Assembly (NCBI GenBank): GCA_013287435.1 | Contig: JABDDU010000013.1 | Coordinates: 1 to 42,848 of the forward strand | DNA: 42,848 nt | From: Verrucomicrobiota bacterium | GTDB lineage: Bacteria; Pseudomonadota; Gammaproteobacteria; Coxiellales; Coxiellaceae | Direction: 5' to 3' | In this document: positions 8,003-16,439 of the stretch, piece by piece | Layout of the letters: each line of letters starts with the position of its first letter | How positions within the stretch are numbered: the first letter of the stretch is position 1 | The notes under the pieces: generated by a model | Databases searched by the model: none | What the model saw: only the letters and a program-made list of their open reading frames with translations | What the model was told of the DNA's origin: nothing | Program-made: the position numbers and the translations under genes

Positions 8003-9538
8003 CTATTTCATTAAATGAGAAATATGTTTTAAAAAACTAACTTTAGTGATCGCGCTTTTGTTTCCCATGGTATTGACTGCCTCCGCACCTGCGATATTCC
8101 CAATAAATCCAATCAAATCCAACGGTGCATTTTGATAAGCAAACAAAGTCGATAGCGCCAAAACCGCATCACCTGCGCCAACGCGATCAACAACCTGGGT
8201 AGAAAAAGCAGGAGCAACAACACCTACTTCTTCACGTCGATTAATATGCGCGCCTTCTTTCCCGCTTGTAATCATGACGCACGAATAATCATGTTCATTC
8301 ATCAGCCGCTCAAGCTGCTGTGATACAGATAAATGTTTTTGCCGATAATTGAGCTGCAATTCGCGCGACGCCAGTGAGACATAGTCAGCTTTTCTGTATT
8401 TTGCAATACAATGAAAACCATGATTGCCTGCATTGGCCTGTGTGTTGACTGCCAAATAAGGTGCGTTATCAACCAAACTATCAATCGCATCTTGATTTAA
8501 TAATCCATGCCCATAATCTGCCACAATAGCAAGATCATGGTGTTTTAGTTGATTTTTTAGTTTTTCCAACAACTCGATGTGCTGTTCACCTTCCATCAAA
8601 TCGTCATTGATTTCATATTCCTCAAATAATTTTTGTCGCAAATATTCATCTAAGTAACGACGTTTCACAATTGTTGGGGAATTTTTTTTGTAAAGAGGTA
8701 TGAGTTTTACGTTATATTTTAAACTGTTTTTGATAATATTTTCATATTCTCTTTCTTCGCCCAGATAAGTGATGCAGTTCACTTCCGCACAAAAATCACT
8801 TAAATGGTTGGCGATTGCCAAAATCCCACCGGCATACAATTCCCGATATTTAAATTTTGCAACCAATGTTGGTTCTTTTCCGGCTTTGCCAATCACACTG
8901 GTAAAGCGATAATCATCAATAATCGTCTCGCCAATTAACAACACTTTCAGAGTCATTGCGCGTTCAAAATACTGCGCAATATCCCGAAACTGGTATCGTT
9001 TTTTAAATTCACTTAAATAGTTTTGCACAACGGGTGAAAAAGAAGAAAAAAACTGGTTCAGTAATGTCGATGAGCTAAAAGTAGGTTCGCTAGTGAAAAT
9101 AATTTCACCACCAACAGCACAAACCGCTTTCGTTTCGTCATCTATTTTTCCAGTCATATCATTCTGCGTATCCTGATATTCATCACCTTTCACATAAAAA
9201 GTTGGCTTAATGAATTGAATCGCCTCAACTGCGGTTGGCCAATGATTAATAATTACATAATCCACGCATTCCAAAGCGGCAATAGCTTCAGCACGTAATT
9301 TTTCTGAAAAAAAAGGTCTGCCAGGACCTTTGTTCACAAAACGATCTGGCGTAATAGTCACAATAAGCACATCACCTTTCTTTTTTGCACTTTGAAAATG
9401 CTTGATATGCCCAATATGCAATAAATCAAAAACGCCATGACACTGCACAATTTTTAGAGACAGTCTATCCTCTAGCAAACTATTTAAATCATCAAAATCA
9501 ATCAATTTATTTTCAACGTGTGTTAATAAGTCCATCAT
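8003..9538 (-). CDS. HldE-like bifunctional nucleotidyltransferase / PfkB sugar kinase, inverted domain order
   Basis: A 511-residue fusion. The N-terminal half is a cytidylyltransferase-fold nucleotidyltransferase (GVFDLLHIGHIKH, HxGH at 41-44; later KGDEYQ). The C-terminal half, from about residue 190, is a PfkB/ribokinase-type kinase with catalytic GAGD at 454-457. In classical HldE (heptose-7-phosphate kinase / ADP-heptose synthase) the kinase comes first and the nucleotidyltransferase second, so the order here is swapped. The likely chemistry is phosphorylation of a sugar phosphate at C1 and activation to a nucleotide-sugar. The substrate might be a heptose, given the GmhA-like isomerase at 34214-34834, but a different sugar cannot be ruled out. 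It lies between wecE and a DegT aminotransferase. Confidence 0.82.
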   Translation of the reverse strand: MMDLLTHVENKLIDFDDLNSLLEDRLSLKIVQCHGVFDLLHIGHIKHFQSAKKKGDVLIVTITPDRFVNKGPGRPFFSEKLRAEAIAALECVDYVIINHWPTAVEAIQFIKPTFYVKGDEYQDTQNDMTGKIDDETKAVCAVGGEIIFTSEPTFSSSTLLNQFFSSFSPVVQNYLSEFKKRYQFRDIAQYFERAMTLKVLLIGETIIDDYRFTSVIGKAGKEPTLVAKFKYRELYAGGILAIANHLSDFCAEVNCITYLGEEREYENIIKNSLKYNVKLIPLYKKNSPTIVKRRYLDEYLRQKLFEEYEINDDLMEGEQHIELLEKLKNQLKHHDLAIVADYGHGLLNQDAIDSLVDNAPYLAVNTQANAGNHGFHCIAKYRKADYVSLASRELQLNYRQKHLSVSQQLERLMNEHDYSCVMITSGKEGAHINRREEVGVVAPAFSTQVVDRVGAGDAVLALSTLFAYQNAPLDLIGFIGNIAGAEAVNTMGNKSAITKVSFLKHISHLMK

Positions 9539-9567
9539 CGCACAACTCGTTTTTTATTTTCATCCAT

Positions 9568-10662
9568 CTATACTGTGGATAGTGACAGCTCATGTTCTTT
9601 AACAGCAGATATAACTTTTTCGACATTAACCAATGGCTGATCAGGACCACAAGGAAGAATTAAATTTTTTTGAGCAAAATACGTTGCATTTGGGTATACA
9701 CCATCGCTCTTAAAATAATCAGAAGTATGCAGAGGCGGCGAACTTGGCCTAGATTGAATATTGCGCTCTCTTAAAAATGAAATAAGTCGATCACGTTCCT
9801 GACAGGTTGCCTCAACCCACAAAGGGTGCTCACCTTTATCAACTGCAACAGGGCACAACTTAATCCCCTGACAATCTTTTAATCCCTGCTCATACATTTC
9901 GTATATCGCCATCATATGATCTATGTGTTTAGAAACTCTGTCCAATTGAACCAAACCAATCGATGCCAAAATATCCGTAAATTTAAAATTAATTCCGGGT
10001 TGATTCCAAGTATCCGTAAAATTATCAATCACACCATGATTTTTTATTAATTTTAATTTTTTTGCTAATGTATTATCATTTGTCACCACCATGCCACCTT
10101 GGCCTGTGGAAATCAATTTTGACATTGCAAATGAAAAACATCCTGCGTCTGAGGTTGTGCCAAGATAACAGCCATTCGATTTCGAAAACATCGCTTGTGC
10201 AGCATCTTCTACAATTTTAATATTATGTTTTTGCGCTAACGCTTTTAATCTTTCTAAATCACAAGCACGTCCATTAACATGAACCGGCATTATTACTTTC
10301 GTTTTCTTGGTAATGCATTTCTCAACATGATCTACATTGATAACCGGGGTATTGGATAAGGTATCTACCAAAACAACTTTTGCACCCAACATATACGCTG
10401 CATGCGCTGTCGCAATCCATGTTCTATCGGGAATGATGACTTCATCACCCGGTCCAACACCCATTGCAAACAAAGTTAAATACAAGGCTGTTGAACCACT
10501 GGTTGTGGAGATGGCGTGCTTCACCTTCAACATACTTGCAAATTTTGATTCAAATTCTTCGGCTATCGGACCTTGACTAATTTGTTCACGCTGAACCGCC
10601 TGTGTTATTTTTGCAATTTCAGCATCACCAAATTTTATTCGCCACCACGATATTTGTTCCAT
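9568..10662 (-). CDS. DegT/DnrJ/EryC1-family aminotransferase
   Basis: PLP-dependent sugar aminotransferase of 364 residues. The PLP lysine is K182 in CFSFAMSKLISTGQGG, and the cofactor-binding Asp lies in KIVEDAAQA. The family transfers an amino group, usually from glutamate, to a keto-sugar nucleotide. Some relatives do dehydration or act on scyllo-inosose-like cyclitols; the PDRTWIATAHAAYMLG segment differs from WecE, so the substrate is open. The ATG at 10662 is preferred over GTG 10668, because AAGGAG immediately precedes it and overlaps the GTG. It follows the transketolase pair by a few bases, so an amination of the transketolase product is a reasonable guess. Confidence 0.85.
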   Translation of the reverse strand: MEQISWWRIKFGDAEIAKITQAVQREQISQGPIAEEFESKFASMLKVKHAISTTSGSTALYLTLFAMGVGPGDEVIIPDRTWIATAHAAYMLGAKVVLVDTLSNTPVINVDHVEKCITKKTKVIMPVHVNGRACDLERLKALAQKHNIKIVEDAAQAMFSKSNGCYLGTTSDAGCFSFAMSKLISTGQGGMVVTNDNTLAKKLKLIKNHGVIDNFTDTWNQPGINFKFTDILASIGLVQLDRVSKHIDHMMAIYEMYEQGLKDCQGIKLCPVAVDKGEHPLWVEATCQERDRLISFLRERNIQSRPSSPPLHTSDYFKSDGVYPNATYFAQKNLILPCGPDQPLVNVEKVISAVKEHELSLSTV

Positions 10663-10674
10663 GCTCACTCCTTG

Positions 10675-11601
10675 TCATGCTCCAAGAAAAATTTCTTTTC
10701 CAGCAAGATATGTTACTAAAACTTTCTCAATTCCCGATGCATCTAATTCGTAGTGGTGGAATAACTCTTCTTGTGAACCATAATATTCCACAAATTTACT
10801 TGGAAGCCCCAATCGGATGACTTTTGGAAAATTTTCGTCGAAACAATCCGAAACCATTTCGCAAATACTACTGCCTAAACCGCCTTCTTTCACATGCTCT
10901 TCGATAGTAACAATCAGTTCGGCATTTTTAATGTAAGACATGAGAAGTTTCTTATCAATGGGTTTTATTATCGGCAAATGCAAAAAACCACAAGAAATAT
11001 TTTCTTTCTCAAACGATGCAACCACTTTTAATGCTTGATGCGCCATCACGCCCGTTGTAATTAATAAAATCTTACCAAACTTTCTTAACTTGTCTGAATG
11101 CGTATTAGAAATCTCAGGCTCATCTCCCTTTGCAATGCGGATATACATAGGATTTGCAGCATCAAAAGACTCCATCATTATTTTTTCTAGTTCAGCCGCG
11201 TCACAAGGCGCAATAATTTGCATATTTGGCAACAAACGCATCAGACCAATATCTTCGATTGCCATATGCGTTGGACCTAGGGGAGCATAAACCAACCCGC
11301 CGCCATTCGCGATTAAGCGCACAGGTAAATTTTGTAAACATACATCAATTGCAATCTGCTCATAACAGCGTCGCGTCAAAAAAGTAGCAATCGTATTGAC
11401 GTAGGGAATATACCCCGCTTTCGCCAATCCAGCGGCCATACCAATCACGTGTGCTTCAGAAATTCCTTCTACAAAAAAACGATCTGGCATTTCTTTTTTA
11501 AAATTATCTAATGTTCCAACACCAACGTCAGAACCAATATACACAACACGCGGATCGCGTTTCGCCAGCTCATAAACACACTCTAAACTTTTTGCACGCA
11601 C
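10675..11601 (-). CDS. Transketolase-like enzyme, C-terminal subunit
   Basis: 308 residues corresponding to the pyrimidine-binding and C-terminal domains of transketolase. The start resembles other split-transketolase C subunits (ECVYELAKRDPRVVYIGSDVG). The EGISEAHVIGMAAGLAKAG stretch carries the conserved Glu that activates the TPP aminopyrimidine ring, and GPTHMAIEDIGLMR follows. It begins with GTG at 11601, preceded by GGAG, and overlaps the N-subunit gene by 19 nt. Together they should form a heterotetrameric TPP enzyme that moves a two-carbon ketol unit. Placement inside a sugar-modification array, away from pentose phosphate genes, suggests a dedicated role in building an unusual sugar rather than central metabolism. 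Confidence 0.87.
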   Translation of the reverse strand: MRAKSLECVYELAKRDPRVVYIGSDVGVGTLDNFKKEMPDRFFVEGISEAHVIGMAAGLAKAGYIPYVNTIATFLTRRCYEQIAIDVCLQNLPVRLIANGGGLVYAPLGPTHMAIEDIGLMRLLPNMQIIAPCDAAELEKIMMESFDAANPMYIRIAKGDEPEISNTHSDKLRKFGKILLITTGVMAHQALKVVASFEKENISCGFLHLPIIKPIDKKLLMSYIKNAELIVTIEEHVKEGGLGSSICEMVSDCFDENFPKVIRLGLPSKFVEYYGSQEELFHHYELDASGIEKVLVTYLAGKEIFLGA

Positions 11602-12452
11602 AAATCTTGCTCCATATCCAATGCTGCTCTAACGGCAAGCATTTCGCTGTCAGATAACTTAGATTTGTGATGCCACATTAAATTATCTTCTGCAATTGCA
11701 ATTCCTTTTCCCTTTACAGTATGGCAAATAATAGCTTTGGGTTTATTGTTCATCATACCAGCAGCCAAAAAAGTGTCTCGCAAAAAATTCAAATCATGTC
11801 CATTGGTTTCAAAAACTGAAAATCCAAAACTTACCCATTTATCAACCAAGGGCTCCAAATTAAGAACTGATTCCGTAGAACCATAAGATTGCAGCTGGTT
11901 GTAATCAACGATGACAATTAAATTATCCAATTTATGTTTCGCAGCGGACAGCGCCGCCTCCCAAATTGAGCCTTCATTGATCTCGCCATCACCTACGATA
12001 ACAAACACCCTGTTATTTTTTTTTCGCATCCTTGCAGCAATTGCCATGCCAATACCCACAGATAATCCATGTCCCAAAGAACCGGTTGGCCATTCAACGC
12101 CGGGTGTTTTTGGCTCAGGATGCCCACCCAATAATGAAGTTTTTTTACAAAAAGTATCTAATTCTGTTAACGGAAAAAACCCTTTGTCGGCTAATAACGC
12201 ATATAAGGCCAAACAACCATGGCCTTTGCTGAGAATACAATAATCACGATCGCACCATGACGGATCATCCGAGTGATAACACAAAATTTCATCATATAAA
12301 ATTCGTAAAATTTCAATCAACGAAAGCGCGGAGCCAATATGACCGCGTTTACTGCTTAAAAAAGCGCGGAAAACTAATGCGCGCAATTGCATGGAGCGCA
12401 AATCTAATGTCATGTTTAGTGCTTTTTTATGCCATACTGCAGCCGTTAACAT
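11583..12452 (-). CDS. Transketolase-like enzyme, N-terminal subunit
   Basis: 289 residues carrying the diphosphate-binding domain. The TPP signature starts at GDGEINEG (154-161) and ends in DNLIVIVDYNQLQ, with metal ligands D155 and the Asn of the motif. ILSKGHGCLALY and the GSLGHGLSVGIGMA helix are also typical. The start at 12452 overlaps the stop of the phosphotransferase gene (TTATGTTAA). An internal ATG near 12413 (MTLDLRSMQ) is a possible alternative that would give a more family-like N terminus. It pairs with the C subunit at 10675-11601. Confidence 0.88.
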   Translation of the reverse strand: MLTAAVWHKKALNMTLDLRSMQLRALVFRAFLSSKRGHIGSALSLIEILRILYDEILCYHSDDPSWCDRDYCILSKGHGCLALYALLADKGFFPLTELDTFCKKTSLLGGHPEPKTPGVEWPTGSLGHGLSVGIGMAIAARMRKKNNRVFVIVGDGEINEGSIWEAALSAAKHKLDNLIVIVDYNQLQSYGSTESVLNLEPLVDKWVSFGFSVFETNGHDLNFLRDTFLAAGMMNNKPKAIICHTVKGKGIAIAEDNLMWHHKSKLSDSEMLAVRAALDMEQDLCVQKV

Positions 12453-13501
12453 AAAGATCCTTGCTTCATACGGTTTTCTAAGTAAGCCGATTGCTCCATT
12501 TTTTCAAGTTGTTCAAATCTCTGAGTTGCTTTTTTTAATTGTGTGGTCTGAATATGCGCGATGTCTTCTCTACTGAACCGCCCAGCCGACAAACGATGTT
12601 TTTGTTTGTATGGCAAAAATTCATTTAAAATAATCAAAACCCACGCGAAGCCAAGTAAATAAAAAAGGGTGTGAAAACGTTTTTGAAACAGGGGGTCTTC
12701 AGAATATAATGATGACAATTTTTCATAAAACAACGCACGATTTTTTTCAGATAATTGCATGCTGGGATGTAATAAAAAATGCGCCAATAATGCGGCCGGA
12801 TCTTCCCATCCAAAATATTCAAAATCAATAAAAAAAATTGCGTTGTTTTCATTTTTAAGCATGTTATGGCAACCGAAATCAGAAGGACTTAGGATTGCTT
12901 TTTCAAGCGGTAGTGATTCCCATCCTAAAACATTTTTTTGATAAAACTGCCCGCGCACTTTATGATACAGAGGTTTAAACTTTTTTTTCAAAAATCCCTG
13001 GAGCGTCATATGATCAGCGGCGTCTTTTTCAAAGAAATGAATTCGTCTATCAATTTGAGAAAAAACATTTTCTATGGATAGCGCATGATCACTGGCCAGC
13101 AACATTTTTTTGGCTTCATTTTTTTTCGAATACTGTTTTAAACGTGAAATAAAATCTACAGAAACCAAAATATCATGATGGGTAATCTCAGTGATGGGAT
13201 TTCCATCAATCCAGCTATACAGCGCAAGCAACTGTTTATGATCGAAAGCGACTACCTGCGGAATCTGTTTTTCATCGCATTGATACAAAAATGAAAAACT
13301 ATCCAATTCTCGTCTCATACGGAATAAATCTTTTTCGTATTGATCAACATGATAGGATTTCAGAGCATAGTGCTCTCCGCTTTCAAGAGAAACACGATAC
13401 ACTTGATTATTCCCGCCACCAAGTATTTGTGTGATTGATTTTGGCCGTTGCAATAATGCCTCTGCAATAAAATCCGTCATCGCACTATTTAATTTAGACA
13501 T
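12446..13501 (-). CDS. APH/choline kinase-like phosphotransferase
   Basis: A 351-residue protein of the aminoglycoside phosphotransferase/choline kinase fold. The nucleotide loop is ILGGGNNQVYRVSLESG with the lysine in HYALKSYH. The catalytic loop is SDFGCHNML (Asp and Asn of the usual D-x-x-x-x-N, with the first His of the loop replaced by Ser). The metal-binding Asp is in FFIDFEYFGWEDPAA. Such enzymes phosphorylate small alcohols, amino alcohols or sugars. The ATG at 13501 overlaps the end of the HAD gene and is preferred over upstream in-frame starts. Its neighbours (HAD protein, zinc dehydrogenase, transketolase) suggest it acts on a small polyol or on the same unusual sugar. Substrate unknown. 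Confidence 0.75.
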   Translation of the reverse strand: MSKLNSAMTDFIAEALLQRPKSITQILGGGNNQVYRVSLESGEHYALKSYHVDQYEKDLFRMRRELDSFSFLYQCDEKQIPQVVAFDHKQLLALYSWIDGNPITEITHHDILVSVDFISRLKQYSKKNEAKKMLLASDHALSIENVFSQIDRRIHFFEKDAADHMTLQGFLKKKFKPLYHKVRGQFYQKNVLGWESLPLEKAILSPSDFGCHNMLKNENNAIFFIDFEYFGWEDPAALLAHFLLHPSMQLSEKNRALFYEKLSSLYSEDPLFQKRFHTLFYLLGFAWVLIILNEFLPYKQKHRLSAGRFSREDIAHIQTTQLKKATQRFEQLEKMEQSAYLENRMKQGSLC

Positions 13502-14118
13502 ATAACGCTTTTTAGCATTCCAATTGCTTGCCGCCAATCATCAATGACGGAAATATCATGAGGTATGCTTTCAATACTTTTTTTGCCATAAGCATACCAG
13601 ACACGATGAATATTAGCCGGAAATTCGGGTTCTAACAACAAATCTAGTAGGTCATCGATAAAGAGGGTACATTGTTGTTTCCTGATCATTGCTAATTTTT
13701 CACCACGTGTTTCAGTAAAAAACAATTCATCATCTTGTAGGCCAAGAAATTTTGGATCGAAAAATTGCTGTTCCGCAAGCCAACCACGAGCCGTGTTTCG
13801 CAAATCTATTTTATTTGCATCAAAATGCCCATATTTTGTTTTATGACTGATAATCACAAATGGAATAGACAACTGACGGCAAAATTGCAAAAACTCAGCA
13901 ATGTAAGGCATTAACTTTGCTTGACGTATGCCATCGCCATACACGCATCCTTGTAACGACATCCAATCTTTCTCAGTGTAACGTGATTGAATATGTTTTT
14001 TTATATCATCTTTGTCGCCACTAAAAACATCCGGCACCAAACCTTTTTGCTTCGCTGTTCTCAAAAATACATCATGATAATTAATAATCGTATGATCAAG
14101 ATCAATCCCAAGTTTCAT
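13489..14118 (-). CDS. HAD-superfamily phosphatase-like protein
   Basis: 209 residues. The start MKLGIDLDHTI has the nucleophile and acid pair D6 and D8 of HAD motif I. FVIISHKTKYG supplies a motif II Ser, and TLFIDDLLDLL gives the motif IV acidic pair. It does not look like GmhB (no DRDGTLN and no zinc-binding Cys cluster). The ATG overlaps the dehydrogenase stop as ATGA, and its own end overlaps the phosphotransferase start, so the three are translationally linked. It may remove a phosphate from an intermediate or act in the same step cycle as the phosphotransferase; the substrate is not known. Confidence 0.72.
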   Translation of the reverse strand: MKLGIDLDHTIINYHDVFLRTAKQKGLVPDVFSGDKDDIKKHIQSRYTEKDWMSLQGCVYGDGIRQAKLMPYIAEFLQFCRQLSIPFVIISHKTKYGHFDANKIDLRNTARGWLAEQQFFDPKFLGLQDDELFFTETRGEKLAMIRKQQCTLFIDDLLDLLLEPEFPANIHRVWYAYGKKSIESIPHDISVIDDWRQAIGMLKSVICLN

Positions 14119-15155
14119 AAATCGCCCATATTAATCACAACACGTCCTGGAATGCCTTGTTTTATCGCATCGATCGCTTCGTTTATTTTTATAAGCGGAT
14201 ATTCATGCGACACCAAGCCACCCAATTTTAATTTTCCTGCTCGCCAAAGTTTCATATAACGCGGAATATCGCGATCAGGTACAGACTGACCTCCATGCGA
14301 TCCTTTGAGTATCTTATTAAAATGCAATGGGAGCGAATATATGGAAATCAACTCATTTTCTTTTGGCACACCCACCAAAATCGTTTTTCCTTTTGGTTGT
14401 GTGAGCTCGTAGGCCATTTCAATGACCCGACAATTTCCCGTAGTATCAATGACCACGTCTGCCCCATTGACACCAACAATTTGACTCAAATCTTGGCGCA
14501 GTGTTGCAGAACTTGCCAAAATACCGTGCGTTAATCCGAATTTCTTGGCCAAAGAAATTTTTTCAGCAACCAAATCAACACCAATAATCGGGTGTGCAGA
14601 AACTAAATCAGCGCCTTGAACAATATTCAAACCAATACCGCCCAATCCAAACACAATAACGGATTGCCCTAATTTAATCTCAGCATCATTGTTCACAACA
14701 CCTAAGCCCGTTGTGATTGCGCAACCAAACAATGGCGCTAAACGCGCATCAATATCATCATCAATGACCGTTAAACGATTTTCAGAAACAATGGCTTTTT
14801 CATTGAACGTAGTCACCCAGCCCGCATTAACTTGTTTCTTGTCCCACCAATATTTTGGCGGCTGAGATTGCATTCCTTTTTCATTGACACGCCAATGCAT
14901 CACTACACGATCATTTTTTTTGACTTGAGTCACACCAGGTCCTGTTTCCAAAACAACACCCACGCCTTCGTGGCCTAATAGATGCGGAAGATATTTATCT
15001 TCTCCTTTTTTTGCAGCAATTTCGTTGATCTGTGATCCACAAATACCACTATAATGCACCTTTACTAATACTTGCCCCGCCTCTAATTGCTCCGGAAGTT
15101 TTAGCTCGACAATTTCTAATGGTTTTCCAGATTCTACTAATACAGCGGCTTTCAT
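14115..15155 (-). CDS. Zinc-type medium-chain alcohol dehydrogenase
   Basis: 346-residue MDR-family oxidoreductase. Catalytic zinc ligands are C39 (SGICGS) and H62-E63 (GHE), with a further Cys at 145. The Rossmann glycine motif is GLGGIG (170-175), followed by the acidic GVDLVAEK typical of NAD binding. The four-cysteine structural zinc site that usually lies around residues 90-115 is absent, because no Cys occurs between 80 and 120. It probably oxidises a polyol or sugar alcohol, or reduces a keto-sugar. It is the first gene of the dehydrogenase-HAD-phosphotransferase-transketolase run, after a 38-nt gap from the glycosyltransferase gene. Confidence 0.85.
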   Translation of the reverse strand: MKAAVLVESGKPLEIVELKLPEQLEAGQVLVKVHYSGICGSQINEIAAKKGEDKYLPHLLGHEGVGVVLETGPGVTQVKKNDRVVMHWRVNEKGMQSQPPKYWWDKKQVNAGWVTTFNEKAIVSENRLTVIDDDIDARLAPLFGCAITTGLGVVNNDAEIKLGQSVIVFGLGGIGLNIVQGADLVSAHPIIGVDLVAEKISLAKKFGLTHGILASSATLRQDLSQIVGVNGADVVIDTTGNCRVIEMAYELTQPKGKTILVGVPKENELISIYSLPLHFNKILKGSHGGQSVPDRDIPRYMKLWRAGKLKLGGLVSHEYPLIKINEAIDAIKQGIPGRVVINMGDL

Positions 15156-15193
15156 TAAGTCACTCTCTCATTTAAATAAGACCGGATTTCATT

Positions 15194-16411
15194 TCAATTA
15201 AACAAATGTTTATTTATTTTAAGAAACGATGTTGCAATCGATGGCTTCAAAAAAGCATCTCTACGTACTCGCTCCCAATAACGTAAATAACATGCTTCTA
15301 AGGATTGATCTTCTTGAGTGGAATGCCACCGCCCCTCTAATCTTGTTAACATCTCCACGGTTGCCAAGAAAATTTCCTCTGACGTATTTTCAACATAAGA
15401 AAAATTAAAACGCTTCATATCAAAATACGTAAATTGATATTTCTTTTCTAAATCTAAAAATATATCGTACAACTTATCAATAGAGATTTCTTCTTGGGTG
15501 TCGCTGTAACAAACTTTTTTGGGAATATGCAACGCATTATATCCAGTGGGTGCATCAAACGGTGGTGCAAATCCAATAATTAAATTGGGTCTGTTAAAAA
15601 TCGTAGTCAAATCAACAAGACCACAAGTTGTACCGATCGTAAGATAACATTGATGAAATAAAAAAACATCCAAAAAATCTGAACGATGTTCCGAAAATGC
15701 ATAATCAAAAAAATTAGGGTGTTGATATTCCACGGGATTTTTCATTATCTTGCCCATGCGAAAAACTTTGTATCCCTTATTTGTCAAATAATCAATTGTT
15801 TTTATAAAAGTTTGAATATCCACATCTCGATAATCATGGTGCGAATAATTCACACCAGGAAATGTTTCCGATAAATATTGGCTATCCCGTGCAAAAATGC
15901 AAATAATTTTATCAGTCTCAACATCAACCTCAAACTTATCGCGCACTATTTCTCTTCCGGATGCAATATCAGATTTTGGTATTTGAAGTTGCACAGGCGC
16001 ATAACCCTCTTCGGCAAATTCAACCAATGAATCATAGCAATCTGGAAAAATAAAAAATAAATTAAATAGTTTAATTAAAGAGTGATAACGATACTTTTGA
16101 ATAAAATTAAAAAAGTAATATGATCGAATAATGGAAAAATGCTTTTTTACCAATTGATACAAATAAACATTTGAAATTTGTACGCGAGGGTTTTCGACAT
16201 AAATATAACTGGGTGTGCCGCGCGATTTTTTGTATTGGCGGCGCAACAGTAGCTCCGATTCAACCGCCAAATGCCCGATTCTTCTGGAACCAAGCAAAAC
16301 AAATTGGTAAGGATAAAAAACGGCGATGAGTTTCATTACAAGCAATAATGGAAGAACAAATGTCACCAGCAGGATTCGTCTTGCTATTTTTTTGAAAAAT
16401 GTATCTTCCAT
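15194..16411 (-). CDS. Putative glycosyltransferase, TIGR04372-like
   Basis: About 405 residues from the ATG at 16411 (an in-frame TTG at 16429 is less likely). A hydrophobic N-terminal helix (about residues 10-32) is followed by GSRRIGHLAVESELLLRR. Late in the protein, TIGTTCGLVDLTTIFNRPNLIIGFAPP resembles the donor-binding end of GT-B enzymes. These two blocks recall the putative glycosyltransferase family TIGR04372; I assign it from memory of the motif, not by a search. The single N-terminal helix suggests membrane anchoring. It follows the C-methyltransferase gene by 10 bases, so it may transfer the branched sugar. Confidence 0.6.
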   Translation of the reverse strand: MEDTFFKKIARRILLVTFVLPLLLVMKLIAVFYPYQFVLLGSRRIGHLAVESELLLRRQYKKSRGTPSYIYVENPRVQISNVYLYQLVKKHFSIIRSYYFFNFIQKYRYHSLIKLFNLFFIFPDCYDSLVEFAEEGYAPVQLQIPKSDIASGREIVRDKFEVDVETDKIICIFARDSQYLSETFPGVNYSHHDYRDVDIQTFIKTIDYLTNKGYKVFRMGKIMKNPVEYQHPNFFDYAFSEHRSDFLDVFLFHQCYLTIGTTCGLVDLTTIFNRPNLIIGFAPPFDAPTGYNALHIPKKVCYSDTQEEISIDKLYDIFLDLEKKYQFTYFDMKRFNFSYVENTSEEIFLATVEMLTRLEGRWHSTQEDQSLEACYLRYWERVRRDAFLKPSIATSFLKINKHLFN

Positions 16412-16439
16412 TGAATCTCTGAATATCAATTTAAATCAC

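Noticed and set aside
10675..12452. Housekeeping transketolase or DXP synthase
   Set aside because: Split subunits embedded in a glycan array with overlapping phosphotransferase and aminotransferase neighbours. DXP synthase would be one longer chain.
13489..14118. HAD protein as GmhB heptose bisphosphate phosphatase
   Set aside because: Lacks the DRDGT start and the zinc-binding cysteines of GmhB; only the general HAD motifs match.
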